In this document: one piece after another, positions 33,775 through 42,887 of the stretch | Layout of the letters: every line of letters begins with the position of its first letter | Numbering within the stretch: position 1 is the stretch's first letter | From: Streptomyces uncialis | GTDB lineage: Bacteria; Actinomycetota; Actinomycetes; Streptomycetales; Streptomycetaceae | Assembly (NCBI RefSeq): GCF_001905345.1 | Contig: NZ_LFBV01000004.1 | Coordinates: forward strand, 434,001-498,000 | Length of the DNA: 64,000 nt | Direction of reading: 5' to 3' | Program-made: the position numbers and the translations under genes | Notes under the pieces: generated by a model | Databases searched by the model: none | The model's input: only the letters and a program-made list of their open reading frames with translations | What the model was told of the DNA's origin: nothing

Positions 33775-34314
33775 TCAGCGGGGTGCGCGCAGTGACGCGT
33801 CCAACGTGCTCATGAGCTGCGCGACGCGGTTCTTGCCGGTCGGCGCGAGAGGGTACCGGGACAGCACGTCGACCAGGACCGGTGTGGCGCGTCGCCCGGC
33901 CTGCTCGATCAGTGCGTTCCCGACGGCGTGGTCGTCGCCCGCGTTCAACTCGGCGACGCGCGCGGCACACGCGGCGGCGCGCAGGATGTGCCCCACCTGG
34001 GTGGCCCGCGCGATCGGGTGCAGATACGCGGCGGCCGCGGCGTCACCGGCGCAGCGTGCGGCGAGACGTGCCGCCTCGGTGTCCGCCTCCTTCGCGGCCC
34101 GGTGCGCGTCCAGCGAGGTGACGCGCTGGAGCTTCGTCCTTCGCGCGCCGTTGACGAACTCCCACGCGGCGTCGAGGGCCGCGCGCGGCCGAGGGTCACC
34201 GGGAACGGCCTCCTCGAACACCGGGAGGACTTCCTGAGCGCTCTCGGCCGCGTACCGCGCCACCACCCGCAGCTCGTCCATGGTCAAGGTGAAATCACCG
34301 GACACCGTCGTCAT
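33775..34314 (-). CDS. Imm5-like putative immunity protein
   Basis: A 179-residue all-helical protein. Strings such as FTLTMDELRVVARYAAESAQEVLPVFE, RTKLQRVTSLDAHRAAKEADTEAARLAAR, AAAAYLHPIARATQVGHILRAA and TPVLVDVLSRYP match the group annotated as putative immunity protein (Imm5-like). Members in toxin clusters are thought to neutralise a polymorphic toxin. No toxin gene is adjacent, so this may be an orphan immunity gene or have another role. A start at MTTVSGDF is chosen; the longer open frame is Pro/Gly-rich noise. Confidence 0.65.
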   Translation of the reverse strand: MTTVSGDFTLTMDELRVVARYAAESAQEVLPVFEEAVPGDPRPRAALDAAWEFVNGARRTKLQRVTSLDAHRAAKEADTEAARLAARCAGDAAAAAYLHPIARATQVGHILRAAACAARVAELNAGDDHAVGNALIEQAGRRATPVLVDVLSRYPLAPTGKNRVAQLMSTLDASLRAPR

Positions 34315-34442
34315 GGACCCGATGCTCCCACTGCTCGAACGCCGCCCGGAGCCCTCCGGAGCCCTTCCGGGCGGGGCGGGCGGGACGAGGGGTGTGCCGC
34401 CCGCCGGGTCCATGGCCGGATGAGCCCGGGGCGGCCGTCCGG

Positions 34443-35255
34443 TCAGCCTCCGGTGCGGCGTCCCCAGACGTACACCGCGTCACCCAGCCGCAGGACGTCC
34501 CACAGGGTCTTGCCGTCGTCGTAGCGGAGATTGACGCAGCCGTGCGAGCCGGGGTCCTCCCAGATGTTGCGGTAGCTGGCGTGCAGCGCCTGGCCGCCGT
34601 CGAAGAACTGGGCGAACGGCATCGGGCCGTCGTACAGGGTCGACCAGAACTCCTTCTCGCGTTTGTAGATCTCGAACCACCCGCTGCGCGTCGGGTAGTC
34701 CGGCGAACCGGTACGGGCGGGCACCGGCCGGAACAGGATGGTCCCCGCGTCCTCGACCCACAGCACCTGCCGGTTCATGTCGATGCACACCACCACCCCC
34801 GAGGTGTCCGGGCAGCCGCGGACCGCGTCCCCCTCCGCGAGGGCCTGCCGCCACATCACCGCGCGGTACGTGTACAGGCCCGCGTACCCCTGGGCGGGGA
34901 CGACGTCGTGCTCGCGCTGGAACGTCTGGATCGCCGCGCAGTCGGCGGCGGACTGCTTGCCGTCCACGACCAGCCCGAGATGCCTCTCCACGTCCTTCTG
35001 GTACGGGCCGGTCGACAGGTTGCACTCGGACTCGGACCGCCGGGCGGTGTCCGGTCCGTCCTCGTCGGTTCCCTGGCGTACGGGTCCGGGTGCGGGTGCG
35101 GTGGGTCCCGCGGCCTGGCCGGTGGCCGGTGCGGCGGCCGGTACGGCCGTGCCCAGCGTTCCGGCCAGGGTGAGTATCAGGCCGCCGGATATGTGTCCCC
35201 ATCGGCGGCGGGCCGTCCCCCGTCCCGTCGCCTGCCTGCTGTTCGTCCGTCGCAC
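34443..35255 (-). CDS. L,D-transpeptidase (YkuD family), secreted
   Basis: A 270-residue exported protein. The N-terminal signal segment (SGGLILTLAGTLGTAVPAAAPA) is followed by a Pro/Thr-rich linker and a peptidoglycan-binding-like helix region (CAAIQTFQREHDVVPAQGYAGLYTY). The catalytic domain has HASYRNIWEDPGSHGCVNLRYDD, containing the catalytic SHGCVN Cys. Such enzymes make 3-3 cross-links in peptidoglycan. The GTG start (VRRTNSRQ) has GGAGG six bases upstream. It stands alone. Confidence 0.88.
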   Translation of the reverse strand: MRRTNSRQATGRGTARRRWGHISGGLILTLAGTLGTAVPAAAPATGQAAGPTAPAPGPVRQGTDEDGPDTARRSESECNLSTGPYQKDVERHLGLVVDGKQSAADCAAIQTFQREHDVVPAQGYAGLYTYRAVMWRQALAEGDAVRGCPDTSGVVVCIDMNRQVLWVEDAGTILFRPVPARTGSPDYPTRSGWFEIYKREKEFWSTLYDGPMPFAQFFDGGQALHASYRNIWEDPGSHGCVNLRYDDGKTLWDVLRLGDAVYVWGRRTGG

Positions 35256-35462
35256 TCCGCGCCTCCGCGTGTCCCCCGGGCGGTGACGGGCCCGCGTCCG
35301 TCCCGCCCGGGGACCCACGGACGGGCGGGCACGAACAGATGTAGACCGCGGGGCCCGTCGGCAAACAGGCGCGCTGTGGGTCTCACCCCATCGGTGGAGC
35401 GGCGTCACCCGGTCGGGCGGAGCGGCGTGCGCTCACCCGCGATCCGTCCCGGTCCCGCCCGG

Positions 35463-36863
35463 TCAGTAGCCGAGGAGCAGCCGGTCCAGGACGTTCACGC
35501 CGAACTCCAGCGCCGACAGGGGAACCCGCTCGTCGACGCCGTGGAACAGTGCGGAGAAGTCCAGGTCCGGCGGCAGCCGCCGGGGCACGAACCCGTACCC
35601 GGTGATACCGAGCGCGGCGAAGGCCTTGTTGTCGGTCCCGGCCGACAGACAGTACGGCACGGTTCGCGCGCCCTCGTCCTCCGCGCGCAGCGCCCGCGAC
35701 ATCGCCGACACCAGCGGGGCCGTGAACGGCGCCGAGACCGCTACATCGCGTTCGATGGTCTCCATACGGACCCGGGGCCCCGCGAGTTCCTTGAGGGTCC
35801 GCTCGAACTCGTCCTCCAGACCGGGCAGGAACCGTCCGTCGACCTCGGCCGTCGCGGTGCCGGGCACCACATTCGTCTTGTACCCGGCCGTGAGCCGCGT
35901 CGGGTTGGCGGTGTGGTGGAGCGACGCGCCGATGAACCGCGCCAGCGGTCCCAGGCACTCCAGTACCTGCGCCGGGTCACCGCTGTCCGCGTCGAAGGGC
36001 ACCCCGAAGGCGTCCGCGGCCTCGGTGAGGAAGGCGCGGGTGGTGGGGGTGAGCACCAGCGGCCAGCGGTGCGCGGCGATCCGGGCCACCGCGGCGGCCA
36101 GCTCGGCGACCGCGCTGTCGGTGTGCAGCATGGAGCCGTGACCGGCCTGGCCTTCGACGGTCAGCCGCAGCCAGTGCAGACCCTTCTGGGCGGTCTCCAC
36201 GAGATAGAGGCGGCGCTCGGCCGAGACCTCCACCGAGAAGCCGCCGACCTCGCTGATCGCCTCGGCGCAGCCGTCGAACAGCTCCCGGTGGTGGCGCACG
36301 AGATGGCGGGAGCCGAGCGCGCTGCCCGCCTCCTCGTCGGCCATCCACGCGAACACCAGGTCCCGGCGCGGCCGGCTGCCCGTCCGCGCCCAGGAACGGG
36401 CGAGGGCGAGCATCATCGCGTCCATGTCCTTCATGTCGATGGCGCCCCGGCCCCAGACCGCGCCGTCCCGGTGCTCCCCGGCGAAGGGCGGCACGGACCA
36501 CTCGGACGGGTCGGCGGGCACCACGTCGAGATGGCCGTGCACGAGCAGCGCGGGCAGGGCGGGTTCCCGGCCCGGTATCCGCAGGACGACGTTGCCGCGC
36601 CGGGGGGCGGACTCCAGATACGCGGGGGCGAGCCCGGCTTCGTCCAGCTTGCCCGCGACGTACTCCGCGGCCTCGCGTTCCCCGGGCCCGCCGCCGTCGC
36701 CGGGGTTGGACGTGTCGATCCGCAGCAGGTCCGTGAGCAGGGCGACGGTGTCCTCGGTGGCGGCCTCGCGGACGGCGATGCCCCGGTCCGCGGTGTCCTG
36801 GCCCATGGCGCCGCGGGCGGCGGCGTCCCGCGCGGCGGGGTTCCCGGCGGCGGGGGGTCTCAC
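35463..36863 (-). CDS. M20-family metallopeptidase
   Basis: A 466-residue zinc peptidase or deacylase with LLRIDTSNPG, the zinc region HGHLDVVPAD, GRGAIDMKDM, the catalytic DEEAGSALG and FHGVDERVPLSALEFGV near the C-terminus. The GTG start is chosen because it overlaps the regulator's stop as GTGA. An internal ATG (MGQDTADRG, position 36806) is an alternative and would give a more usual N-terminus. It is co-transcribed with the Lrp/AsnC gene and faces a peptide-uptake operon, so it likely degrades imported peptides or N-acyl amino acids. Confidence 0.88.
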   Translation of the reverse strand: MRPPAAGNPAARDAAARGAMGQDTADRGIAVREAATEDTVALLTDLLRIDTSNPGDGGGPGEREAAEYVAGKLDEAGLAPAYLESAPRRGNVVLRIPGREPALPALLVHGHLDVVPADPSEWSVPPFAGEHRDGAVWGRGAIDMKDMDAMMLALARSWARTGSRPRRDLVFAWMADEEAGSALGSRHLVRHHRELFDGCAEAISEVGGFSVEVSAERRLYLVETAQKGLHWLRLTVEGQAGHGSMLHTDSAVAELAAAVARIAAHRWPLVLTPTTRAFLTEAADAFGVPFDADSGDPAQVLECLGPLARFIGASLHHTANPTRLTAGYKTNVVPGTATAEVDGRFLPGLEDEFERTLKELAGPRVRMETIERDVAVSAPFTAPLVSAMSRALRAEDEGARTVPYCLSAGTDNKAFAALGITGYGFVPRRLPPDLDFSALFHGVDERVPLSALEFGVNVLDRLLLGY

Positions 36864-37831
36864 TTGACCACGAATCCGCGCTTGTGGGCCCGGGTCACCA
36901 GGGTCGCCTCGCAGCCGACGAGCCCGGGGAGCCTGCCGAGGACGCCGACCTGGAAGTCGAAGAGGTCGTCCATTGCGGGCAGCACCACATGGATGTTGAC
37001 CGCCTGCTTGCCGACGACCACCCCGCAGTACCGGACCGCGGGGTGCGGGGCCAGCGCGGCCGTCACCGGCTCTATCTCGGAGGGCGCCGTCTCCATCCAC
37101 AGTTCCGCCTCGACCGCGTAGCCGAGCAGCGCGGACTCGATCTCGGCGCGCAGCGCCACCGCGCCGCCGCTCAGCAGGCGTTCGGTCCAGCGCCGGACCG
37201 TCGCGGGCACCACGCCGAGCCGTTCGGCGAGTTCGACCCAGCTGTAGCGGGCGTTCTCCACCAGCAGTTCGATCAGCTGGTGGTCGGTGGGCTGCAATTC
37301 GGTCCGGCCGCCCTGATCGGACACGGCGACCGCGCCGGAGGTCACCGCGGCGGTCTCCGGGGCGGTGAGCAGGTCGGCGTGCCAGGCGGTGGTGGGCTTC
37401 ACATGGCGCAGCACCGGGAAGCTGCGGGTGCTGCGCACCCCGGGGATGGACGGCAGTTCTTCCGAGACCACCCGGTGCAGTGCCGCGCGTCCGTCGGCCA
37501 CCAGCTCGCAGGACACGTCCGCGTCACCGGTGACCACGGCCACCCAGCGGGTGTCGCGGCGCTGGGCGAGCGCCCCGGCGACCCGGTCGGCGCTGCCCGG
37601 CTCCACCTCCACGCGCAGGTTCACCGACTGCCCCACGCCGGTGCGCAGTTCGTCCACGAAGGCGGTGAACCGCAGTGCGCCGGAGTCCAGGAGGCGCTGG
37701 ACGCGGCGCGCGACCGTGCGTTCCACCTCGCCCAGTGCCTGGGCGAGTGTGCCGTAAGGCAGCCGGGCGTCGATCTGGAGGGCGGCGACGATCCGCCGGT
37801 CCAGGGAGTCGAGGGTGTCTGATTCCGTCAC
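36860..37831 (-). CDS. Lrp/AsnC-family regulator with two HTH/RAM units
   Basis: A 323-residue protein holding two AsnC-type units in tandem, instead of the usual single unit of about 150 residues. The first HTH reads LDRRIVAALQIDARLPYGTLAQALGEVERTVARRVQRLL. The second is DHQLIELLVENARYSWVELAERLGVVPATVRRWTERLL. Each is followed by a ligand-sensing RAM-like domain (residues about 65-145 and 215-320). The GTG start lies inside a run of phased TGTCTGATT repeats. It probably represses or activates the M20 gene with itself and the divergent S9 peptidase/ABC operon in response to amino acids (inference). Confidence 0.88.
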   Translation of the reverse strand: MTESDTLDSLDRRIVAALQIDARLPYGTLAQALGEVERTVARRVQRLLDSGALRFTAFVDELRTGVGQSVNLRVEVEPGSADRVAGALAQRRDTRWVAVVTGDADVSCELVADGRAALHRVVSEELPSIPGVRSTRSFPVLRHVKPTTAWHADLLTAPETAAVTSGAVAVSDQGGRTELQPTDHQLIELLVENARYSWVELAERLGVVPATVRRWTERLLSGGAVALRAEIESALLGYAVEAELWMETAPSEIEPVTAALAPHPAVRYCGVVVGKQAVNIHVVLPAMDDLFDFQVGVLGRLPGLVGCEATLVTRAHKRGFVVK

Positions 37832-37886
37832 GAGTCAAAGAGTAGATGTCTGATTGAGTAAATCTCAAGACGTCTCTTGTCTGAAT
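37816..37886. promoter_or_regulatory. Three phased TGTCTGAWT repeats, candidate Lrp/AsnC operator
   Basis: TGTCTGATT, TGTCTGATT and TGTCTGAAT begin at 37816, 37847 and 37878, exactly 31 bp apart, about three helical turns. The first overlaps the regulator's first codons. Phased repeats are what a DNA-wrapping Lrp-type oligomer would need. Confidence 0.6.
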
Positions 37887-37972
37887 ATCGATGTGCTGGC
37901 AAGCTGAGCGCCACTTACCGGACCGGACCGCACACCGGACCGCACATCGGACAACTGGGAAGGAGCGTGTCG

Positions 37973-39943
37973 ATGTCCCTTTCCACCCCGCCGCGCGACG
38001 GGATCGCTCCCGGGGACCTGGCCGGACAGACGGCGATCGGCGCTCTCACGGTCCACCCGGCCGCCGGTGGCGGACTGGTCGTGTTCACCCTGCGCACGGT
38101 CGTCGCCGGACGGGACCGGATCGGCCTGTGGGCGGTGCCCCACGCGGGTGGGCCCGCCCGGCAGCTCACCGACGGCGCCTGGTGCGACACCTCACCGCGC
38201 TTCTCGCCCGACGGACGCCACCTCGCGTTCCTGCGCGACGGCCGTCCCCACGTCCTGGAGCTGCCGGGCACCGCACCCCGGCCGCTGCCCGCCTTCCCCC
38301 GCGGGGTCCGCGACCTCGACTGGGGTCCGGACAGCCGCTGGCTGGCCGTCCTCGCCGAGGACGGGCACGCGCCCGAGGAGCATGACGCGCAGTCCACCGC
38401 GGGGGACCCCGGCCCCGACGCGGAACCGACCTGCCGGGTCCTGGAACGGGCGGGCTGGCGGCTGGACGGCGAGGGGCTGCTGCTGCACCCCCGCCATGTC
38501 CACCGGGTGGACCTCGACGGCACGGTACGGCGGCTCACCGAAGGCCCCCGCTCCGTGGCCCGCCCCCGGGTCGGCCCCGACGGCACGGTGTACGTCCTCG
38601 CCGACCCCGGACCGGACGCGGACCTCGCACCCCGTCCGCAGGTCCACGCCGTGACACCCGGGGGAACACAACCGGTCGGCGCGCTCGACGGCGGGGTGAT
38701 CCGCCACCATGTCCGCCCGGACGGCACCCTCACCCTGATCGGCCGCGCCGTGCGCGATCCCCGGGACCAGGACCCGCCCCAGGCGTTCCACCTCGACCCG
38801 GCCACCGGCGCTCTCACCCCCCTGCTCCCCGGGCACACGGACCGCTGGGTCGGCGCGCTGGGCGGCGAGAGCGATCTGCACGACTGGTGGACCGAACCCG
38901 AGGACACGGCCGAGGTCACCGCCGTCGTCGAGGAGGGCGGCGTCCGCCCCTACGACCTGGTCACCGGAGGTCCGCTCGCCGGACCGGGCAGCGTGGTCGC
39001 CTCGCTGGCCCGCCACGGAGGGCTCACCGCCGCCGTCCTGGTGCCGCCCGGTGCCGTCGCCGCCCCCGAGGTGCACGCGCTGGACGGCGACGGGAGCACC
39101 CGGCGGCTCACCACCGCCGGCTCCGGCTGGCTGGACGGCCGGCGACTGCCCACCGTGGAGACCGTCGAGGCCCCCGGCCCCGCCGGACCCGTCACCGTCC
39201 ATCTGCTGCACCCGCCCGGCGCCGACGCCGCCGCGCCCCTGCCGACCGTGATCTCCCTGCACGGCGGACCCACCGGCCAGTGGGGAACCCTGCCGAACAT
39301 CGAGGCCCTGCTGCTGGCCTCGGCCGGATACCGGGTCGCCCTGCCCAACCCCCGCGGCTCGACCGACCGGGGCAGCGCCTGGGTCGCCGGACTGCACGGC
39401 GCGTGGGGCCGCGCCGACGCCGAGGACGTGCACGCCGTCGCCGACCACCTCGTCGCCACCGGCCGCTCCGTCCCCGGCCGCCTCGGGATCTGCGGACTCT
39501 CCTACGGCGGCTTCCTCACCCACTGGATGATCGCCACCAGCGACCGCTTCACCGCGGCCGTCGCCGAGAACGGCGTCAGCAACCAGGTGTCCGCCTGGGC
39601 CAACTGCGACATCGGCCCCGGCTACGGCACCGCCTCCGGCATGGGCGACCCGCTCACCGCCGACGGCGCCGACCGGCTCTGGGAGGCGTCCCCCCTGCGG
39701 CTCGCCGACCGTATCCGCACCCCGCTGCTGATGCTCCAGGCCGAGGACGACCTGCGCTGCCCCGCCGCCGACAACGAACAGCTCTTCCTGGCCCTGCGCA
39801 CCCTGCGCCGGACCGTGCGGTACGTGCTCTACCCCGGGTCCGGCCACCTCTACCAGGGCACCGGACGGTTCGACCGGCGTCTCGACCGCCACCGGCGGCT
39901 CCTGGACTGGTTCCGCGACCACCTCCCGCTCGACGCTCCGTAG
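37973..39943 (+). CDS. S9-family prolyl oligopeptidase-like serine peptidase
   Basis: A 656-residue peptidase. The N-terminal part is a beta-propeller (TolB/S9-like segments such as SPRFSPDGRHLAFLRDG and LDWGPDSRWLAVL). The C-terminal hydrolase domain has the nucleophile GICGLSYGGFLTHW, Asp in LLMLQAEDDLRCP and His in YPGSGHLYQG. No signal peptide is visible, so it acts in the cytoplasm. GGAAGGAG upstream sets the start. It is the first gene of a plus-strand row with the oligopeptide ABC transporter, so it would cut peptides brought in by it. Confidence 0.92.
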   Translation: MSLSTPPRDGIAPGDLAGQTAIGALTVHPAAGGGLVVFTLRTVVAGRDRIGLWAVPHAGGPARQLTDGAWCDTSPRFSPDGRHLAFLRDGRPHVLELPGTAPRPLPAFPRGVRDLDWGPDSRWLAVLAEDGHAPEEHDAQSTAGDPGPDAEPTCRVLERAGWRLDGEGLLLHPRHVHRVDLDGTVRRLTEGPRSVARPRVGPDGTVYVLADPGPDADLAPRPQVHAVTPGGTQPVGALDGGVIRHHVRPDGTLTLIGRAVRDPRDQDPPQAFHLDPATGALTPLLPGHTDRWVGALGGESDLHDWWTEPEDTAEVTAVVEEGGVRPYDLVTGGPLAGPGSVVASLARHGGLTAAVLVPPGAVAAPEVHALDGDGSTRRLTTAGSGWLDGRRLPTVETVEAPGPAGPVTVHLLHPPGADAAAPLPTVISLHGGPTGQWGTLPNIEALLLASAGYRVALPNPRGSTDRGSAWVAGLHGAWGRADAEDVHAVADHLVATGRSVPGRLGICGLSYGGFLTHWMIATSDRFTAAVAENGVSNQVSAWANCDIGPGYGTASGMGDPLTADGADRLWEASPLRLADRIRTPLLMLQAEDDLRCPAADNEQLFLALRTLRRTVRYVLYPGSGHLYQGTGRFDRRLDRHRRLLDWFRDHLPLDAP

Positions 39944-39959
39944 AAAGGCCCGCGCCACC

Positions 39960-41870
39960 ATGCCCAGCAGCACCAGAACCGGCCCCGGACGGGCACTGTC
40001 CCGCACCGGGGCACTCGTCGCGGCACTCCTGCTCGCGCTCACCGGGGCCACCGCGGCCCCCGCGGCCACCCCCGCCCCCACGACGGACACCGGGTCCGCC
40101 GGACAGCGGGCCCCCGCACCGGACGGCGACTACCGCATCGGCCACTCCCAGCCGATCGACAGCGTCAACCCCTTCGGCCAGCAGAACTCGCTCGCCAACT
40201 CCGTCAGCCAGCTCGGCTACGATCTGCTGCTCAACTACCGCACCGCCGACGGCCGCCCCGACCTCGACAACTCCCTCGCCGAGTCGTACCGCACCTCACC
40301 CGACGGCCGCACCTGGACCTTCCGGCTGCGCCCCGGCATCACTTGGTCCGACGGCAGGCCACTGACGAGCGCCGATGTGAAGTGGACCTTCGACACCGTC
40401 CGCGCCAACGAGACCAACGTCCTGCGCGGCTACGTCGTGAACATCAAGAAGGTCACCACACCCGACCCGCTCACCGTCGTGTTCTCGCTCTCCGCCCCCG
40501 ACGCCCGGCTGGAATCGGCCTTCGTCCCCGTCCTGCCCGCGCACGTCTTCGCGAAATACCCCGTCGAGTCGATCGACAAGATACGGATGCCACTGCCCGC
40601 GGTCACCACCGCCCCGTTCCGGATCACCGCGTACAAGAAGGGCGGCACCACCGTCCTCACCGCCAACCCCGCCTTCCGCGGGGAACGGCCCGCCATGCGC
40701 AGGGTGCTGCTCGTCCACTACCAGGCCGGTGAGGCCGCGCTGCGGGACATCAGACTCGGCAGCCTGGACATGGTCGCCGACGGCGACAGCAGCTGGGTCG
40801 CCAAGCTCAAGAAGGACCGCGACATCACCGTCTGGAGCTCCCCGGCCCCCGGCTACTCCGAGATCGCGTTCAACTCCTGCCCGCCCGGCGGCGCCGGGGA
40901 CTGCGCCGGACCCGCGAAGAACGTCCGCACCGCCGTCGTCCAGGACCCCGCCGTCCGCCGCGCCCTCGCCTGGGGCATCGACCGCGACAACCTCTCCCGG
41001 ACCATCTACGCCGGACAGAACCTCCCCGCCGACGGACTGATCTCGCCCTACTACTCCGCCTACTACAAGGGCTTCGCGAAGGACCCGGAGATCGGCTACC
41101 GCCACGACCCCGCCAGGGCCCGCGCCCTCCTCAAGGACGGCGGCTGGGACTGCGCCACCACCCCCTGCGTCAAGGACGGCACCAAGGCCGAGTTCGAGAT
41201 GATGGTCCGCGCCACCTCCACCCAGGACCAGAACGCCGTCCGCCGTATCCGCGCCTGGGCCGCGGAGATCGGCATCACCATCGACATGTCCGTGGTCACC
41301 GAGGACGCCCTCAACAACGCCATCTACAACCCGAGCAGCGTCAAGGGCCGCACCGCCCCCAGCTTCGACGCCTTCTACTGGGCCTGGAGCGGCGACGTCG
41401 GCACCCCCGACCTCAATCTGGAGGTACTGCGCACCGGCAGCTCGTGGGCCGATGTGTACTACTCCGATCCCGGCTACGACAAGGCCACCCTGGACGCCGT
41501 GCGCTCCCGCGAGATGCCCGGACGGGTCGCCGCCATGCACCGCGCGGAACGCATCGCCCTGACCGAACTGCCCTACATCCCCACCGTGTTCTCCGCGTAC
41601 ATCGTCCTCACCCGCAACGACACCTGGCACGGCCACCAGCCGTCGCCCAGCACCGGCAAGGGCTCACCCTTCGGCACCAACTGGTCCCAGCTCACCGCCC
41701 TGCGCGCGGGCCCCAGGCCCGGCACCACGGCCGCCGCGGCCGACACCGGCAGCGGCGTGCCCGCCCCCGCCTGGCTGGCGCTCGCCCTGCTCACCGCCTG
41801 CGGCGGCTACGCGCTGGGCCGCCGACGGGGCGCCCGTCCCGCCGAGATCCGCGACTGGACCGACGAGTGA
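39960..41870 (+). CDS. Oligopeptide ABC transporter substrate-binding protein, C-terminally anchored
   Basis: A 636-residue family 5 (DppA/OppA-like) binding protein. Signal region LSRTGALVAALLLALTGATAA; core motifs SVNPFGQQNSLANSVSQLGYD, LRPGITWSDGRPLTSADVKWTFD, AVRRALAWGIDRDNL. It has no lipobox Cys at the signal cleavage site. Instead it ends with a hydrophobic helix (PAPAWLALALLTACGGYALG) followed by RRR and a short charged tail, a stop-transfer anchor. It is the receptor of the following two permeases and two ATPases. Confidence 0.92.
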   Translation: MPSSTRTGPGRALSRTGALVAALLLALTGATAAPAATPAPTTDTGSAGQRAPAPDGDYRIGHSQPIDSVNPFGQQNSLANSVSQLGYDLLLNYRTADGRPDLDNSLAESYRTSPDGRTWTFRLRPGITWSDGRPLTSADVKWTFDTVRANETNVLRGYVVNIKKVTTPDPLTVVFSLSAPDARLESAFVPVLPAHVFAKYPVESIDKIRMPLPAVTTAPFRITAYKKGGTTVLTANPAFRGERPAMRRVLLVHYQAGEAALRDIRLGSLDMVADGDSSWVAKLKKDRDITVWSSPAPGYSEIAFNSCPPGGAGDCAGPAKNVRTAVVQDPAVRRALAWGIDRDNLSRTIYAGQNLPADGLISPYYSAYYKGFAKDPEIGYRHDPARARALLKDGGWDCATTPCVKDGTKAEFEMMVRATSTQDQNAVRRIRAWAAEIGITIDMSVVTEDALNNAIYNPSSVKGRTAPSFDAFYWAWSGDVGTPDLNLEVLRTGSSWADVYYSDPGYDKATLDAVRSREMPGRVAAMHRAERIALTELPYIPTVFSAYIVLTRNDTWHGHQPSPSTGKGSPFGTNWSQLTALRAGPRPGTTAAAADTGSGVPAPAWLALALLTACGGYALGRRRGARPAEIRDWTDE

Positions 41871-41883
41871 GGGGGACACACGG

Positions 41884-42849
41884 ATGCTGACACCACGCCG
41901 TCTCGCCGGCCGGCTGCTGACCGCGCTCGGGACCCTCGCCTTCGTCCTCGTGCTCAACTTCGTGATCTTCCGGGCCATGGGCGACCCCAAGCACGACCTG
42001 GCCCGCAACCCCAGTCTCACCGAGGCCGCCCAGGAAGCACTGATCCGGCAGCGCGGACTCGACCAGAGCACCTGGGTCCAGTTCGTCCGCTATCTCAAGG
42101 ACACCCTCGGCGGTGACCTCGGCACCTCCTTCATCACCAACCGCCCCGTCACCGAGGAACTGCTCACCGCGCTGCCCAACACCCTGCTCGTGGTCGGGGT
42201 CGCCACCGTCCTCGCCTCGCTGCTCGGCCCCTGGATCGGACTGCTCGCCGCCTGGAAACGCGGCCGCGCCCGCGACACGCTCCTCACCCAGGGCTCCGTC
42301 GTCCTCTACTCCATGCCGAGCTTCTGGCTCGGGATGGTGCTCATCGCGGTCTTCGCCCAGTGGTGGCAACTGCTGCCCACCGGCCTGGCGTCGACCCCCG
42401 GCTCCACCGCCACCGGCCTCGCGCACGCCGCGGACGTCGCCCGGCACGCCGTCCTGCCCGTGGCGACCCTGACCCTCGGCCTCCTCGCCCAGTACGCCGT
42501 CAACATGCGCAGCGCCGTCGTGGACACCCTGCGGGAGGACTACGTCCTGACCGCCCGCGCCATCGGCCTCACCCCCCGCGCCGTACGCCGCCGCCATGTC
42601 GTCCGCAACGCGATGCTGCCCGTCGTCACCGTGATCGGCCTCAACCTCGGCTTCGTCCTCGGCGGGGCCATCACCGTCGAGGCACTGTTCTCCTGGCCCG
42701 GCATCGGACAGCTGACCATGGAGGCCATCCACGGCAAGGACTACCCCATGCTCCAGGGGCTGTTCCTGCTCTCGTCCGTCCTGGTGATCGCGATGAACCT
42801 GGCCATCGATCTGCTCTACGGGCGGCTCGACCCCCGGATCGGGGACTGA
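41884..42849 (+). CDS. Oligopeptide ABC transporter permease (DppB type)
   Basis: A 321-residue membrane permease with six hydrophobic segments. The family start (RLAGRLLTALGTLAFVLVLNFVIFR) and the EAA loop region (EDYVLTARAIGLTPRAVRRRHVVRNAMLPVVT) are evident. The N-terminal RGLD-type motif (QRGLDQSTWVQFVRYL) is typical of DppB/OppB. Confidence 0.93.
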   Translation: MLTPRRLAGRLLTALGTLAFVLVLNFVIFRAMGDPKHDLARNPSLTEAAQEALIRQRGLDQSTWVQFVRYLKDTLGGDLGTSFITNRPVTEELLTALPNTLLVVGVATVLASLLGPWIGLLAAWKRGRARDTLLTQGSVVLYSMPSFWLGMVLIAVFAQWWQLLPTGLASTPGSTATGLAHAADVARHAVLPVATLTLGLLAQYAVNMRSAVVDTLREDYVLTARAIGLTPRAVRRRHVVRNAMLPVVTVIGLNLGFVLGGAITVEALFSWPGIGQLTMEAIHGKDYPMLQGLFLLSSVLVIAMNLAIDLLYGRLDPRIGD

Positions 42850-42887
42850 CGCCCATGAACGGGACGACACCCACGGGAGAGACGACC

